Shown in pieces: positions 8,723 through 16,945 of a DNA stretch of 64,000 nt. This DNA comes from CAZEDM01 sp964511075 (GTDB lineage Bacteria > Zixibacteria > MSB-5A5 > RBG-16-43-9), in assembly GCA_964511075.1 (NCBI GenBank), contig CAZEDM010000006.1, forward strand, positions 183,025 through 247,024, in the 5' to 3' direction. Under the pieces are notes generated by a model, which was given only the letters and a program-made list of their open reading frames with translations, had not been told where the DNA came from and ran no database searches. Positions within the stretch are counted from its first letter, which is position 1. The number at the start of each line of letters is the position of its first letter. The position numbers and the translations under genes were made by a program.

Positions 8723-8895
8723 AAAACCCTTCTCACCGTTTAAAGTTGAGATGTTTCCAGAGGTCTATTGTCTTAATTCGGAACATTGATTCAAATCCTT
8801 AAGACCCTGTATCCTTATAAGGTTAAAATTGGCTAGGGAAATTATCTAAATTATGCTATTTGATTCCAGCTTCAGTGAAGCTGTGGAGCTGTAAT

Positions 8896-10323
8896 TTAAA
8901 AAAGGCCGAATTTCTTCATCCGGTCCCTGAGGGTATTGCGGCTTACCCCTAAAAGCTCAGCTGTTTTTACCTGGTTCCCCTCACAGTATTTCAGGGAGAG
9001 ATTGAAAACTGCCCTCTCCAGCGCCTCCTCCAGATGGTCGTAGATATGACCATCCGAGTTAGCCAGGATTTTGGGAAAATGGGATTCCAGGATATCGAGG
9101 AAGAGATTGTGGTAATCTTTTTTGATTTTCTCAAAATCGATCTGCAACTTCTCCTTGCTCTCGCTATGGACGGGAAGATGTTCGGGCAGCAGGACCCCTC
9201 CTTTGCTCATCACCACTGAGGTATGTATATTATTCTCCAGTTCCCTCACGTTCCCGGGCCAGGGATATTTCATCAGAATCTTCATGGCTGAATCAGAGAT
9301 GCTCTCGATCCTTTTACCGACCAGCCTGGCATATTTTTTAAGAAAGTAATCCGCCAGAAGAGGGATATCCAATTTTCTTTCCCTGAGAGGAGGCAGATAA
9401 ATAGAGACGACCTTCAGCCTGTAGAAGAGGTCGACCCTGAAGCTCCCCTCCTTGATGCAGTTGACCAGGCTCTTATTGGTAGCGGCTATTACCCTCACAT
9501 CCACCCTGGTGCTCTGATTGCCACCCACCCTTTCGAACTCCTGTTCCTGCAGGACCCTGAGCACCTTGCTCTGGGTCATCAGACTCATATCCGCTATCTC
9601 ATCTAAGAATATAGTCCCTTTATCTGCCTGCTCAAATTTACCGAACTTCCTCTGGTAAGCTCCGGTGAAAGCACCCTTTTCGTAACCGAAAAGCTCAGAT
9701 TCCAAAAGCGTTTCGGGTAAGGCTGCGCAGTTAACCGAGAGAAAAGGCTTATCTTTTCTCAGACTGTTTCGGTGAATAGCCCGTGCTACCAACTCCTTGC
9801 CCGTACCGCTTTCGCCCATTATCAACACTGCAGCATCCGTGGGAGCCACCTGGCCTATGAGCTTGGCTATCTCCACTATCTCCGGGCTTTTCCCTACTAT
9901 TAGATCCTCTTCCTCTTTTGATTTTAAATCATCCCCCCATCCGGACGAATCCCCTCCACCCTTTCTCTCCTGCAAAGCCCTATCCATAACCTTGGCCAGT
10001 TTCTCCAGCTGAAAGGGCTTGGTTACGAACTCATAGGCACCCTGTTTCATAGTCTCTATGGCTGCCTCAGTTGAGATGAAACCGGTGATCACGATCACCG
10101 GAATTTTTAAATCCCTGTCCTTCATCTCTTTTAAAATCTCTAAGCCTGACATCCCTGGCAGGTTTATATCCAGTAAGATCAAATCCGGCTGCAGGTCGTT
10201 TATGGTAGTGAAAGCCCCTTTCCCATCATAAAGGGTATGTAACTTCACCCGATCCGAGCTGAAATAATTGTTGATAGAATCGCAGATCTTGGTGTCGTCT
10301 TCTATTAACAGGATTTGCTTCAT
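8896..10323 (-). CDS. NtrC-family sigma-54-dependent response regulator
   Basis: 475 residues in the classic order. The receiver domain (about 1-120) has the acidic pair EDD at 8-10 and the phospho-acceptor Asp in LILLDINLPGMSG. The AAA+ domain (about 145-380) has Walker A GESGTGKE, the sigma-54 contact loop GAFTGA and Walker B FLDEIADM. The C-terminal Fis-type helix-turn-helix ends in VKTAELLGVSRNTLRDRM. About 60 residues (FEKIKKDYHNLF onward) lie between the AAA+ and HTH parts, longer than in many relatives. No histidine kinase gene is adjacent, so its partner is unknown. prsR, the next regulator upstream, is a separate paralogue. Confidence 0.95.
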   Translation of the reverse strand: MKQILLIEDDTKICDSINNYFSSDRVKLHTLYDGKGAFTTINDLQPDLILLDINLPGMSGLEILKEMKDRDLKIPVIVITGFISTEAAIETMKQGAYEFVTKPFQLEKLAKVMDRALQERKGGGDSSGWGDDLKSKEEEDLIVGKSPEIVEIAKLIGQVAPTDAAVLIMGESGTGKELVARAIHRNSLRKDKPFLSVNCAALPETLLESELFGYEKGAFTGAYQRKFGKFEQADKGTIFLDEIADMSLMTQSKVLRVLQEQEFERVGGNQSTRVDVRVIAATNKSLVNCIKEGSFRVDLFYRLKVVSIYLPPLRERKLDIPLLADYFLKKYARLVGKRIESISDSAMKILMKYPWPGNVRELENNIHTSVVMSKGGVLLPEHLPVHSESKEKLQIDFEKIKKDYHNLFLDILESHFPKILANSDGHIYDHLEEALERAVFNLSLKYCEGNQVKTAELLGVSRNTLRDRMKKFGLF

Positions 10324-10412
10324 CTGTAATTTTTCTTAAGAGACTCCTAATCTATTAATCGGCAAAAAGAGGATAATCTTAAAGGGAAATAAGTCTGAGG
10401 CAATCGGGGGAT

Positions 10413-10440
10413 AACAACAAAAAAGCCCCTTTCAGGGGCT
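10413..10440 (-). terminator. Rho-independent terminator of the PEP-CTERM gene
   Basis: On the minus strand, AGCCCCT-GAA-AGGGGCT is followed by TTTTTGTTGTT, a short strong hairpin with a U-tract. It lies 28 bp after the stop codon of the gene at 10469-11089, which suggests a monocistronic transcript. Confidence 0.85.
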
Positions 10441-10468
10441 TTTGAAAAGATTAAGTTTGATATTTAGA

Positions 10469-11089
10469 CTACCTTCTGAATCTCAGTCTGGCGAAGCCGC
10501 CCATACCCAGTAAGCCAAATCCCAAAAGTGCTATGGTGGAGGGCTCGGGAACAGGAGGGGTATAAGTTCCCACATAAGTATTACCAGCATTTTGCCAGTT
10601 CTCGTCAATCGGCTGGAAATGAACCTTCACATTAAGTGGGTCTGAATAGGGCATAAATCTATCGGCTGTGGGCACGGGACCAGAGGCATAATGAAAAGTC
10701 CAGCTAAATACACCCATGGTATAACCCGCATTAGGCGCGGGTGCACCAGATTGACCAAAAATCCTGTAAAATCCGTCTGCTGGATAAGAACCGTTGCCCG
10801 TCTGGAAATCCAATCTGTGATCCGGGTGACTTCCAGTCCAGCCGGTTGGCAAACTCCAGCTTATATCCACCCATTCTGAAGACGAAGCTACTCTACCGTT
10901 GTCCACTGTCCATTTAAAGATAGCATCTCTGTCTGGTCCCAGGTTGGTCAGGGTAAAATCATATCTGTAGTTATTTCCCCCTAAGGGCATAAGAGCAACG
11001 CTTAAATCAAAAAACTGGGCATAAGCTCCTGAAAACAGAGCCAACACTAAAACCACCCCCCCAAGTACTCCTAAAACCTTTGTCCTCAT
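10469..11089 (-). CDS. PEP-CTERM sorting-domain protein
   Basis: 206 residues. A signal peptide occupies about 1-24 (hydrophobic core GVLGGVVLVLALFSGAYA). The middle is a beta-rich secreted region with no recognised domain. The C-terminus has VPEPSTIALLGFGLL, a short hydrophobic helix and a basic tail RLRFRR: the tripartite PEP-CTERM signal cleaved by exosortases. An exosortase is encoded 10 kb away at 21539-22390. A perfect-looking sigma-54 promoter lies 62-76 bp upstream, and prsR/prsK follow, matching the known design in which PrsK/PrsR plus RpoN switch on PEP-CTERM genes. AGGAGGT precedes the ATG by four bases. Confidence 0.93.
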   Translation of the reverse strand: MRTKVLGVLGGVVLVLALFSGAYAQFFDLSVALMPLGGNNYRYDFTLTNLGPDRDAIFKWTVDNGRVASSSEWVDISWSLPTGWTGSHPDHRLDFQTGNGSYPADGFYRIFGQSGAPAPNAGYTMGVFSWTFHYASGPVPTADRFMPYSDPLNVKVHFQPIDENWQNAGNTYVGTYTPPVPEPSTIALLGFGLLGMGGFARLRFRR

Positions 11090-11150
11090 TTTACCTCCTT
11101 ATTTCCCTCAGTTTTTCTAAGACCCTGAACTCTTACATCTTAACTTAAGA

Positions 11151-11165
11151 GCAAAAAGTGTGCCA
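11151..11165 (-). promoter_or_regulatory. Sigma-54 (-24/-12) promoter for the PEP-CTERM gene
   Basis: The minus strand reads TGGCACACTTTTTGC, an exact match to the essential GG at -24 and GC at -12 with TGGCAC-N5-TTGC spacing. Transcription should begin about 12 bases past the GC, near 11139, leaving a leader of about 50 nt with an AGGAGG ribosome-binding site. The neighbouring prsR gene encodes the expected activator. Confidence 0.88.
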
Positions 11166-11174
11166 GTCAAAAAA

Positions 11175-11345
11175 TGAACATATTTTTAAGTCGTTTATTT
11201 ATAATAACTTAATAAGATAAAAAATGTCACATTTTTGAACATTAAAAAAAATTAATCAGATTGTCCAAACCAATGACATTAAAATCATCTGTTGTTTTAA
11301 GTATTTGTATTATAAGGGGTTACTGAATTACGAAAAGCTGAACAT
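11175..11345. promoter_or_regulatory. Three TGAACAT copies upstream of the sigma-54 promoter
   Basis: The heptamer TGAACAT occurs in the same orientation at 11175-11181, 11236-11242 and 11339-11345, all in the 222 bp between the sigma-54 promoter and prsR. The DNA between them is very AT-rich. Enhancer sites for sigma-54 activators usually sit 80-200 bp upstream of the promoter, so these are candidate PrsR-binding half-sites. In AT-rich DNA some copies could arise by chance. Confidence 0.35.
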
Positions 11346-11387
11346 TAAGATGAAGGACATGAAAGATCTTGTCAATTCTAATTTTTC

Positions 11388-12743
11388 TTAGATTTCTTCC
11401 CTTTTTAATTTGTGTTTTTCAATTAACCCGTAAAGCGTTGTTCTGCTAACACTTAAATGTTTTGCTGCATTGGAAACATTCCAGTCATTCATATTGAGTG
11501 CCTCTAAGATAGTCTCTTTTTCAACCTTTTCCTTTATTGATTGCAAAGAAAGCGGCTTTCTGGGCTCCTCTAAACTGAATCCGAGATCAGATGGGGCAAT
11601 CCTCTTACTCTGGCACATTATAACTGCTCTTTTTATCTTATTCTCCAATTCCCTCACATTTCCGGGCCAGCTATATTCCTTAAGCTTTAATGTGCTTCTA
11701 TGGCTAAAGGAAAGATTAGCCTTGTCAAACTCCTTGGAGAAGATGTTAAGAAAAGCATTAGCTAAAATTATTACATCATCACCTCTCTCCTTTAAGGGGG
11801 GAAGATGAATATTTATCACACTAAGCCTGTAATAAAGGTCCTCCCTGAATTTATTCGACTGCACCTCTTTTTCCAGGGGTTTATTAGTTGCGGCAATTAT
11901 TCGCAGGTTCAGAGGTATTGGCTCTTTCCCCCCGATCCTCTCTATCTGATGGTCCTGCAAAAACCTCAGGATCTTCACCTGCAAAGATAAAGGAAGCTCT
12001 CCTATCTCATCCAAAAAGATTGTCCCCTCATCCGCATATTCGAACTTCCCTTTTTTTTGTGTATAAGCGTCGGTGAAAGCGCCCTTCTCGTGTCCAAAAA
12101 GCTCTGATTCCAAGAGGGTCTCTGGAATAGCCCCGCAGTTGATAGTCACAAAAGGTTTCTCCTTTCTCAGGCTTTGACGGTGAACGGCTTTAGCCACCAT
12201 CTCCTTGCCGGTTCCACTCTCTCCGGTGATAAGCACGGTAACATCTGGTGTGGCGATTTTTTTAATAGTCTTGAAAACCTCTACCATTTTGTTGCTGGTG
12301 CCGATTATCTCCTCAAATTTCTTCTCCTCTAAGTTCTCTATTAGCGTTCTATTCTCTCGCTCTAATTTCTGAATATGAAGCGCTCTTTTGATAATAACCT
12401 TAAGCTCTTCTAAGTTAATAGGCTTGGTATAGAAATCTGTGGCGCCGGAGCTTATAGCTCTCAGGGCATTTTCCCTCTCCCCGTGACCGGTGATCATTAT
12501 CACCTTCAAAAATGGATCCACCTGCAGAAGGCCCTCCAGTACATCCAAGCCATCCTTATCATACTCGTAAGGCGAAAGGGAGATATCCAGAGCTACAAGA
12601 TCAGGTTTCTCTCTTCGGGTAACCTCCAGGGCTTCCTCAGCAGTCGAAGCCATGAGGATCTCATATTCATCCTGCAGGGCCCAGGAAAGCTGCGTCCTTA
12701 TGCCCTCCTCATCATCCACTATTAAAATCTTCTCTTTACCCAT
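11388..12743 (-). CDS. prsR: PEP-CTERM-box response regulator PrsR (sigma-54 activator)
   Basis: 451 residues: a receiver domain with DDEEG at 10-14 and the phospho-acceptor Asp in VALDISLSPYEYDKDG, an insertion-bearing loop typical of PrsR; an AAA+ domain with GESGTGKE and FLDEIGELP; and a Fis-type HTH ending in SNAAKHLSVSRTTLYGLI. The sigma-54 contact loop reads GAFTDA instead of the canonical GAFTGA. The gene follows prsK by 18 bp. PrsR is the dedicated activator of PEP-CTERM genes, and a sigma-54 promoter lies immediately downstream in front of one, so the regulatory link is unusually direct. Confidence 0.93.
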   Translation of the reverse strand: MGKEKILIVDDEEGIRTQLSWALQDEYEILMASTAEEALEVTRREKPDLVALDISLSPYEYDKDGLDVLEGLLQVDPFLKVIMITGHGERENALRAISSGATDFYTKPINLEELKVIIKRALHIQKLERENRTLIENLEEKKFEEIIGTSNKMVEVFKTIKKIATPDVTVLITGESGTGKEMVAKAVHRQSLRKEKPFVTINCGAIPETLLESELFGHEKGAFTDAYTQKKGKFEYADEGTIFLDEIGELPLSLQVKILRFLQDHQIERIGGKEPIPLNLRIIAATNKPLEKEVQSNKFREDLYYRLSVINIHLPPLKERGDDVIILANAFLNIFSKEFDKANLSFSHRSTLKLKEYSWPGNVRELENKIKRAVIMCQSKRIAPSDLGFSLEEPRKPLSLQSIKEKVEKETILEALNMNDWNVSNAAKHLSVSRTTLYGLIEKHKLKREEI

Positions 12744-12761
12744 CTAGTTTGACCTCATTCA

Positions 12762-14855
12762 TTAGATTCCCTTAAAGGGAAGCTCTACGGTAAAAGAGGT
12801 CCCTTTTCCCTCCTCACTCTCCACTATGATTCTGCCTTTGTGTAATTCGACTATCTCCTTACACTGGTAAAGACCAATGCCCAGTCCCTTCCTCTTGGTA
12901 GTCTGAAAGGGCTTGAAAAGCTGATTCCGGATAAAATCCCTGGACATACCAGCTCCGCTATCGGAAACCTTTATCCGTATCGCTCCGGATTCCTTATCCA
13001 GCCCCGTGTGTATAGACAAAATTCCTCCTCCTGCCATAGCTTCCAAAGCGTTGATGATCAAATTCTGGAAAACCTTCTCCAGCTGGGTTTGATCACATCT
13101 GACTGAAGGTAAGGGGCTGAATTCTAAAGCGGTTTTGATCTGAGAACTGCCCGCAACCCTTATCTTGTTCAGCAGATTCTGCAAAATCTTATTCAGGTCG
13201 CAGCTCTTGTAATTCAACTCCACTCCCTCCGAGGCTGAGGAGAGTTTATTCATAAGTCCCCTCATCCTCTCAACCGTATCGGATATGGTCACCATTGCAC
13301 TTCTTTGAAAATCAGGATGCTTCAGTTTCTCCTCGGCATTCTGCAGAAGGAGGGAGAGCATGGAGACAAAGTTTTTCAGATCATGCAGAATAAAAGAGGA
13401 GAGCTTGTTAAAGGATTCCATCTCCTTAGCCTGGATCAGCTGTTGGCTCAGCTTGGCATTCAAGATCGCTATAGATGACTGATGCGCTACTCCATTCAAG
13501 AAGGAGAAATCCTCCTCGGTGAATGGGTAATTATCCCCTTTACTGCCCAGAAACAGAAGCCCCACCAAACTTCTCTTGGCAATCATGGGCACGCAGGTCT
13601 CAAACTCCAATTCCTCCACCTGGGTGAAAAAGGTGCTTATCTCTCTGGTGGATAGTCTATCCTCTCCCAGGTCCTTTATACCTATCGGCTCTCCATAGCG
13701 AAGAATCCAATCCAGAAACTCCTCTTCTTTTCTTATTCTCAGGTCAAAGGAGCTATCCTTGGGATAGGCTAGGCCCAGGTCTCCCTGGGACTCGGAAAGA
13801 AGAATCATTATATTTTTAATACGAAGGTTAGCTGAAATCATCCCCACTATTTCTTTGAGTATCTCCTCCAAATCCAGAAGCGAGGCTATGTTCTCACTGA
13901 ATCTGGTCCATTCTGCCTTATAGTCTACTTTCCCTCTGTAAAGGCTCTGGTCAACAAATCTCTTCACCCTTTCCTTAATGGAGCCGGAGACGACCAGAGC
14001 TGAGAGGATCACTATCACTAAAAAAGCTGCCAGGATAGACAAGAAAACGCTCAGGTTTGCGCCAAACGATTGAATCAGCCTGGCTACCAGTCCCACCAGA
14101 ACTAAATATCCTCCGATGAGGATCACGATCACGGAGGAGTAGACCACCTGTCTGGTAATTTGAATCGAAGTTGCTCTTTCCTTCAGATACCAGGCTAAAC
14201 TTACTCCCCATAAAGCGCTCAGCATACCCCGGCTTAACAACACCAGGTTGCTGATAGGAGCGCCAAGGAATCCCGAGGTAACCAGATAAATAAGCAGAAC
14301 CAGAAGCGCCAGGCTGAAGATCAAGGGTAAGATTAACTTACCTCTCTCCGTTTCAGTACTGGAGCGAAAGGTCCTTTCCAGATTTAAAATAGAAACGACC
14401 GAGCCAGCCAGAAGAAAGATTAGAAAAAGTTGGCTTCTCTCTGCAAAATAAAAGCGCATCTCTCCAAAAAGATCCTTATCTACCAGGATAAGACTTTTCC
14501 TTAAGTGCCAGGACAAGAAGAAAAGGCTTAGGATGAAAAATGGAATAAAACTTAAAAGCCCTTTTTTAAGCTCCTCTTTTGATTCCTCACGGGCAAAAGT
14601 GGAGGTGAAAAACACCCACAGGGGCGGGGTGAAAATGATACTACAGGTTAAAAGAAGGGTGCTGAGATGAGCCGGAGCCGGGGTTCTCTTTAAGGAAACC
14701 CAGAGAAATCCTGAAAGGAAAAGGATGAATGAAAGATTAAGAAGCAAAAAAGAGTTCTTGCCCATTCCCCTGGCTGATTTAAAAGAAACCCAAATCTCAC
14801 AGCCTATCAGGAGCAGAAGGGAAATAGAAATCGCTATCTGATAAAAACTTATCAT
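12762..14855 (-). CDS. prsK: PEP-CTERM system histidine kinase PrsK
   Basis: 697 residues. Residues 1 to about 295 hold roughly eight hydrophobic membrane helices. A GAF domain spans about 320-465. The phospho-acceptor H-box FILHDLKNF lies near residue 490. The ATPase domain has NLIINALEAM (N-box), VSDSGAGM (G1) and GKGTSF (G2). The order eight-TM, GAF, HisKA, HATPase is that of PrsK, the sensor paired with PrsR. The signal it senses is unknown. prsK and prsR form a two-gene unit behind a sigma-70-like promoter at 14872-14900. Confidence 0.93.
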   Translation of the reverse strand: MISFYQIAISISLLLLIGCEIWVSFKSARGMGKNSFLLLNLSFILFLSGFLWVSLKRTPAPAHLSTLLLTCSIIFTPPLWVFFTSTFAREESKEELKKGLLSFIPFFILSLFFLSWHLRKSLILVDKDLFGEMRFYFAERSQLFLIFLLAGSVVSILNLERTFRSSTETERGKLILPLIFSLALLVLLIYLVTSGFLGAPISNLVLLSRGMLSALWGVSLAWYLKERATSIQITRQVVYSSVIVILIGGYLVLVGLVARLIQSFGANLSVFLSILAAFLVIVILSALVVSGSIKERVKRFVDQSLYRGKVDYKAEWTRFSENIASLLDLEEILKEIVGMISANLRIKNIMILLSESQGDLGLAYPKDSSFDLRIRKEEEFLDWILRYGEPIGIKDLGEDRLSTREISTFFTQVEELEFETCVPMIAKRSLVGLLFLGSKGDNYPFTEEDFSFLNGVAHQSSIAILNAKLSQQLIQAKEMESFNKLSSFILHDLKNFVSMLSLLLQNAEEKLKHPDFQRSAMVTISDTVERMRGLMNKLSSASEGVELNYKSCDLNKILQNLLNKIRVAGSSQIKTALEFSPLPSVRCDQTQLEKVFQNLIINALEAMAGGGILSIHTGLDKESGAIRIKVSDSGAGMSRDFIRNQLFKPFQTTKRKGLGIGLYQCKEIVELHKGRIIVESEEGKGTSFTVELPFKGI

Positions 14856-14871
14856 AGCTACCCTCTATGGA

Positions 14872-14900
14872 AATATAGCCACAATTTTCTTTTTCGTCAA
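14872..14900 (-). promoter_or_regulatory. Sigma-70-type promoter of prsK-prsR
   Basis: On the minus strand, TTGACG and TATATT are separated by exactly 17 bases. Transcription should start about 10 bases before the prsK ATG, just leaving room for the GAGGG ribosome-binding site. Confidence 0.65.
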
Positions 14901-15123
14901 AGAATTTTTTACCTAAAGGGATTTCTTCTTACAGAATTAACCCCTAATAGTGGTTAATCAATTCTTTGAGCATTTCTGTGCTTGATAAGTAGCTAAGGGA
15001 TAAGGGATTGGAACTTTGCTAACAGGAAACAATTCAGCGGTTCCTCACACTGCTTAAGAAAAAACTGATTATGACGATAAAGGATTTAGATTCTTTCATA
15101 AATGGTTGAACCGGGGGTGGTAA

Positions 15124-15240
15124 ATGGAAGTAGCGTTACTGATAGCAGGTATAATTTTAACGATCCTCTTAATTCTTTCCTTATTAGAAATCATTACATT
15201 CTCACCAAAAAAGAAAACAAAAACACATCACTCTAAATAG
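15124..15240 (+). CDS. Putative 38-residue single-span membrane protein
   Basis: An ATG at 15124 follows GGGGGTGG, a plausible Shine-Dalgarno site, and opens 38 codons to TAG at 15240. Residues 3-25 are strongly hydrophobic (AGIILTILLILSLLEII), followed by the basic tail SPKKKTKTHHSK. The shape fits a small inner-membrane peptide. It sits alone on the plus strand between prsK and two minus-strand membrane-protein genes. No family is recognised, and coding status rests only on the ribosome-binding site and the protein-like pattern. Confidence 0.5.
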   Translation: MEVALLIAGIILTILLILSLLEIITFSPKKKTKTHHSK

Positions 15241-15298
15241 CTAAGGATTTTAGTAACAACATACTAAACTATTTATTGAGAAACCACGAAGATAATTT

Positions 15299-15967
15299 TC
15301 ATGAGAATTTTTGTGAGTATAAGTGAGAACGAGCAATTGATAAATAATAAAGAACCCCTCTTAGGAGCACATTGAAAAACAAAAGAACTAAAAAGGTAAG
15401 AAGCACTTCAGCAATTAATGCAAAAACTGATAAAGTGGGGCTATTTCTAAAAAAAACGTACCCAAAAAAAATACTCATCGGAGAAAAGAAACAAAATAAG
15501 ATAGTAAACATAATAGAATTTGTTATATTAATTTTATTAAGAATGGGTATTAGTAATCTACCTGATAATTTATCTTTATCTAATCTCCGGGATAAAGGAA
15601 AATCGACAAAAAACTCTCCAGAATCATCATCCTTTCCAATTAGAGAAAACAAAGCCACCATTATACTAAAGACCGTCAGAACCATACTTGCAATAAGTTC
15701 AATTTCTTTGGGTATAAAGATAAAACCAGTTTGAGCATCAGTTTCTAATCTTTTGTCTAAGTTTTTTTCTTTTAACTTAAGAGAAGAATCATTTGTGTCA
15801 CTTCTATTTAAATTTTCACTATTTGATTCTATCTTAATTTTTTCTAAACTATTCTCTTCGGCCACAATTTTTTGCAAATTATAAAAACATAGAAAACAAA
15901 AAAAAGAAGTAATAATTATTGGAGTTAGAGAAGTGATTTTTAGCAGATATCTCATACTGAATACCAC
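15299..15967 (-). CDS. Hypothetical membrane protein, about four spans
   Basis: 222 residues from a GTG at 15967; an ATG four codons in (15955) is an alternative start. Hydrophobic segments lie near residues 8-30, 88-110, 150-172 and 180-210, with a polar Asn/Ser/Glu/Lys-rich stretch at about 35-80. It begins five bases after the 206-residue gene at 15972-16592, so the two are probably co-transcribed. The pair is markedly more AT-rich than neighbouring blocks, which may mean recent acquisition. No family recognised. Confidence 0.6.
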   Translation of the reverse strand: MVFSMRYLLKITSLTPIIITSFFCFLCFYNLQKIVAEENSLEKIKIESNSENLNRSDTNDSSLKLKEKNLDKRLETDAQTGFIFIPKEIELIASMVLTVFSIMVALFSLIGKDDDSGEFFVDFPLSRRLDKDKLSGRLLIPILNKINITNSIMFTILFCFFSPMSIFFGYVFFRNSPTLSVFALIAEVLLTFLVLLFFNVLLRGVLYYLSIARSHLYSQKFS

Positions 15968-15971
15968 TTTT

Positions 15972-16592
15972 TTAGTCTTTGCACAGGATATAATCTACTG
16001 AGTCTTCGCTTTTCCATACAGGACTTATTTTCTTCTCGTTTTCTATCTTTGATCTTAGTGCTCGCCAGAGACTCTTATCATTATAATAAAAGACACCTTT
16101 CTTCGGATCTCCGGCCTTATGTGGTTCTTCAACACAAATAATCCTTGGAGTGGTACCGATTGCATAGTGATATTCATCTCCCCTTTTTTGTTTGCATAAG
16201 TAAATTCTAATTCGTTCAGGGTTATTTTTAGCAAAATTAAACAAAGGGTGATACTTATCAAGGTTCTTAATCTCACCTGTATTATTTCTAACTTCTTCCC
16301 TATACTTTTTTTCAATCAGAATAGGTGGAGTACAGATAAAATCCAACTCTATTTTTTTATTTCCGGGTTCTTCTATTTTTTCTACAAATTTATGATAGAA
16401 TTCAGGTTCAAGCTCTCCCCCTTTAATCTGAAGATTTTCCTTGGCTTTAAGCACTAGCATTTTATCTTCCGATTTACTATATTTTTCCGTCTTTGGGAAG
16501 AATATTCTTAAAGCATCTAAAAAAGAAAAGAATAATAGAATCCCACCCAAAGAACCAATTAACAAAAGAACATAATGATTTAGTTCTATCAT
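15972..16592 (-). CDS. Hypothetical protein with N-terminal membrane anchor
   Basis: 206 residues with one hydrophobic segment at about 7-32 (LLLIGSLGGILLFFSFLDAL) and a soluble, charged remainder containing CTPP, CKQKRG and CVEEPH. The soluble domain is not recognised. It is the first gene of a two-gene unit, with a very good sigma-70 promoter 64 bp upstream at 16656-16684. Like its partner it is AT-rich compared with the surrounding genome. Confidence 0.65.
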   Translation of the reverse strand: MIELNHYVLLLIGSLGGILLFFSFLDALRIFFPKTEKYSKSEDKMLVLKAKENLQIKGGELEPEFYHKFVEKIEEPGNKKIELDFICTPPILIEKKYREEVRNNTGEIKNLDKYHPLFNFAKNNPERIRIYLCKQKRGDEYHYAIGTTPRIICVEEPHKAGDPKKGVFYYNDKSLWRALRSKIENEKKISPVWKSEDSVDYILCKD

Positions 16593-16945
16593 AAGTGTTA
16601 GCTCCTTTTTAATACTCGTATTTTCTCATTTACCCTCATTAGAGTGGTATAAATGTTTATAATTCAAGAAATTAGATTTGTCAAGTACTATTTTGAATTT
16701 TTTAAAGATTTCCTACTACTTTACTATCTATAAATTAAAAAGATAAAGCTATATCAGCAACAATTTGGATAACCAATAAAAGACTGTCACTATAACAAAT
16801 CATCATCTGAAACAAAAGTATCTTAGGAAGATTTTCCCCGATATAAGGTCTAGTGCCATCTCATAGCAGGATAAAAAAGTCCAATTAAGGTGGTGAATTT
16901 TAAGAGGAATCTTCCTGTTATTTTTCATCTCATTTACCATTTTAT
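16593..16945. other. Intergenic region with a promoter and a long inverted repeat
   Basis: No gene is seen in these 353 bp. They hold the promoter at 16656-16684 and a 9-bp inverted repeat, AGGAAGATT at 16825-16833 and AATCTTCCT at 16908-16916, spaced 74 bp apart just past the end of the 280-residue membrane gene. The inverted repeat could fold in a 3' leader, but no U-tract follows. Confidence 0.4.
16656..16684 (-). promoter_or_regulatory. Sigma-70 promoter of the 16592-15299 gene pair
   Basis: The minus strand reads TTGACA, 17 bases, TATAAA: a perfect -35 and near-perfect -10 at ideal spacing. The leader is about 55-60 nt to the ATG at 16592. Confidence 0.75.

Noticed and set aside
8770..8880. 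Inverted repeat AGCTTC-ACT-GAAGCT as a terminator of the response regulator
   Set aside because: The stem is short and no U-tract follows on either strand.
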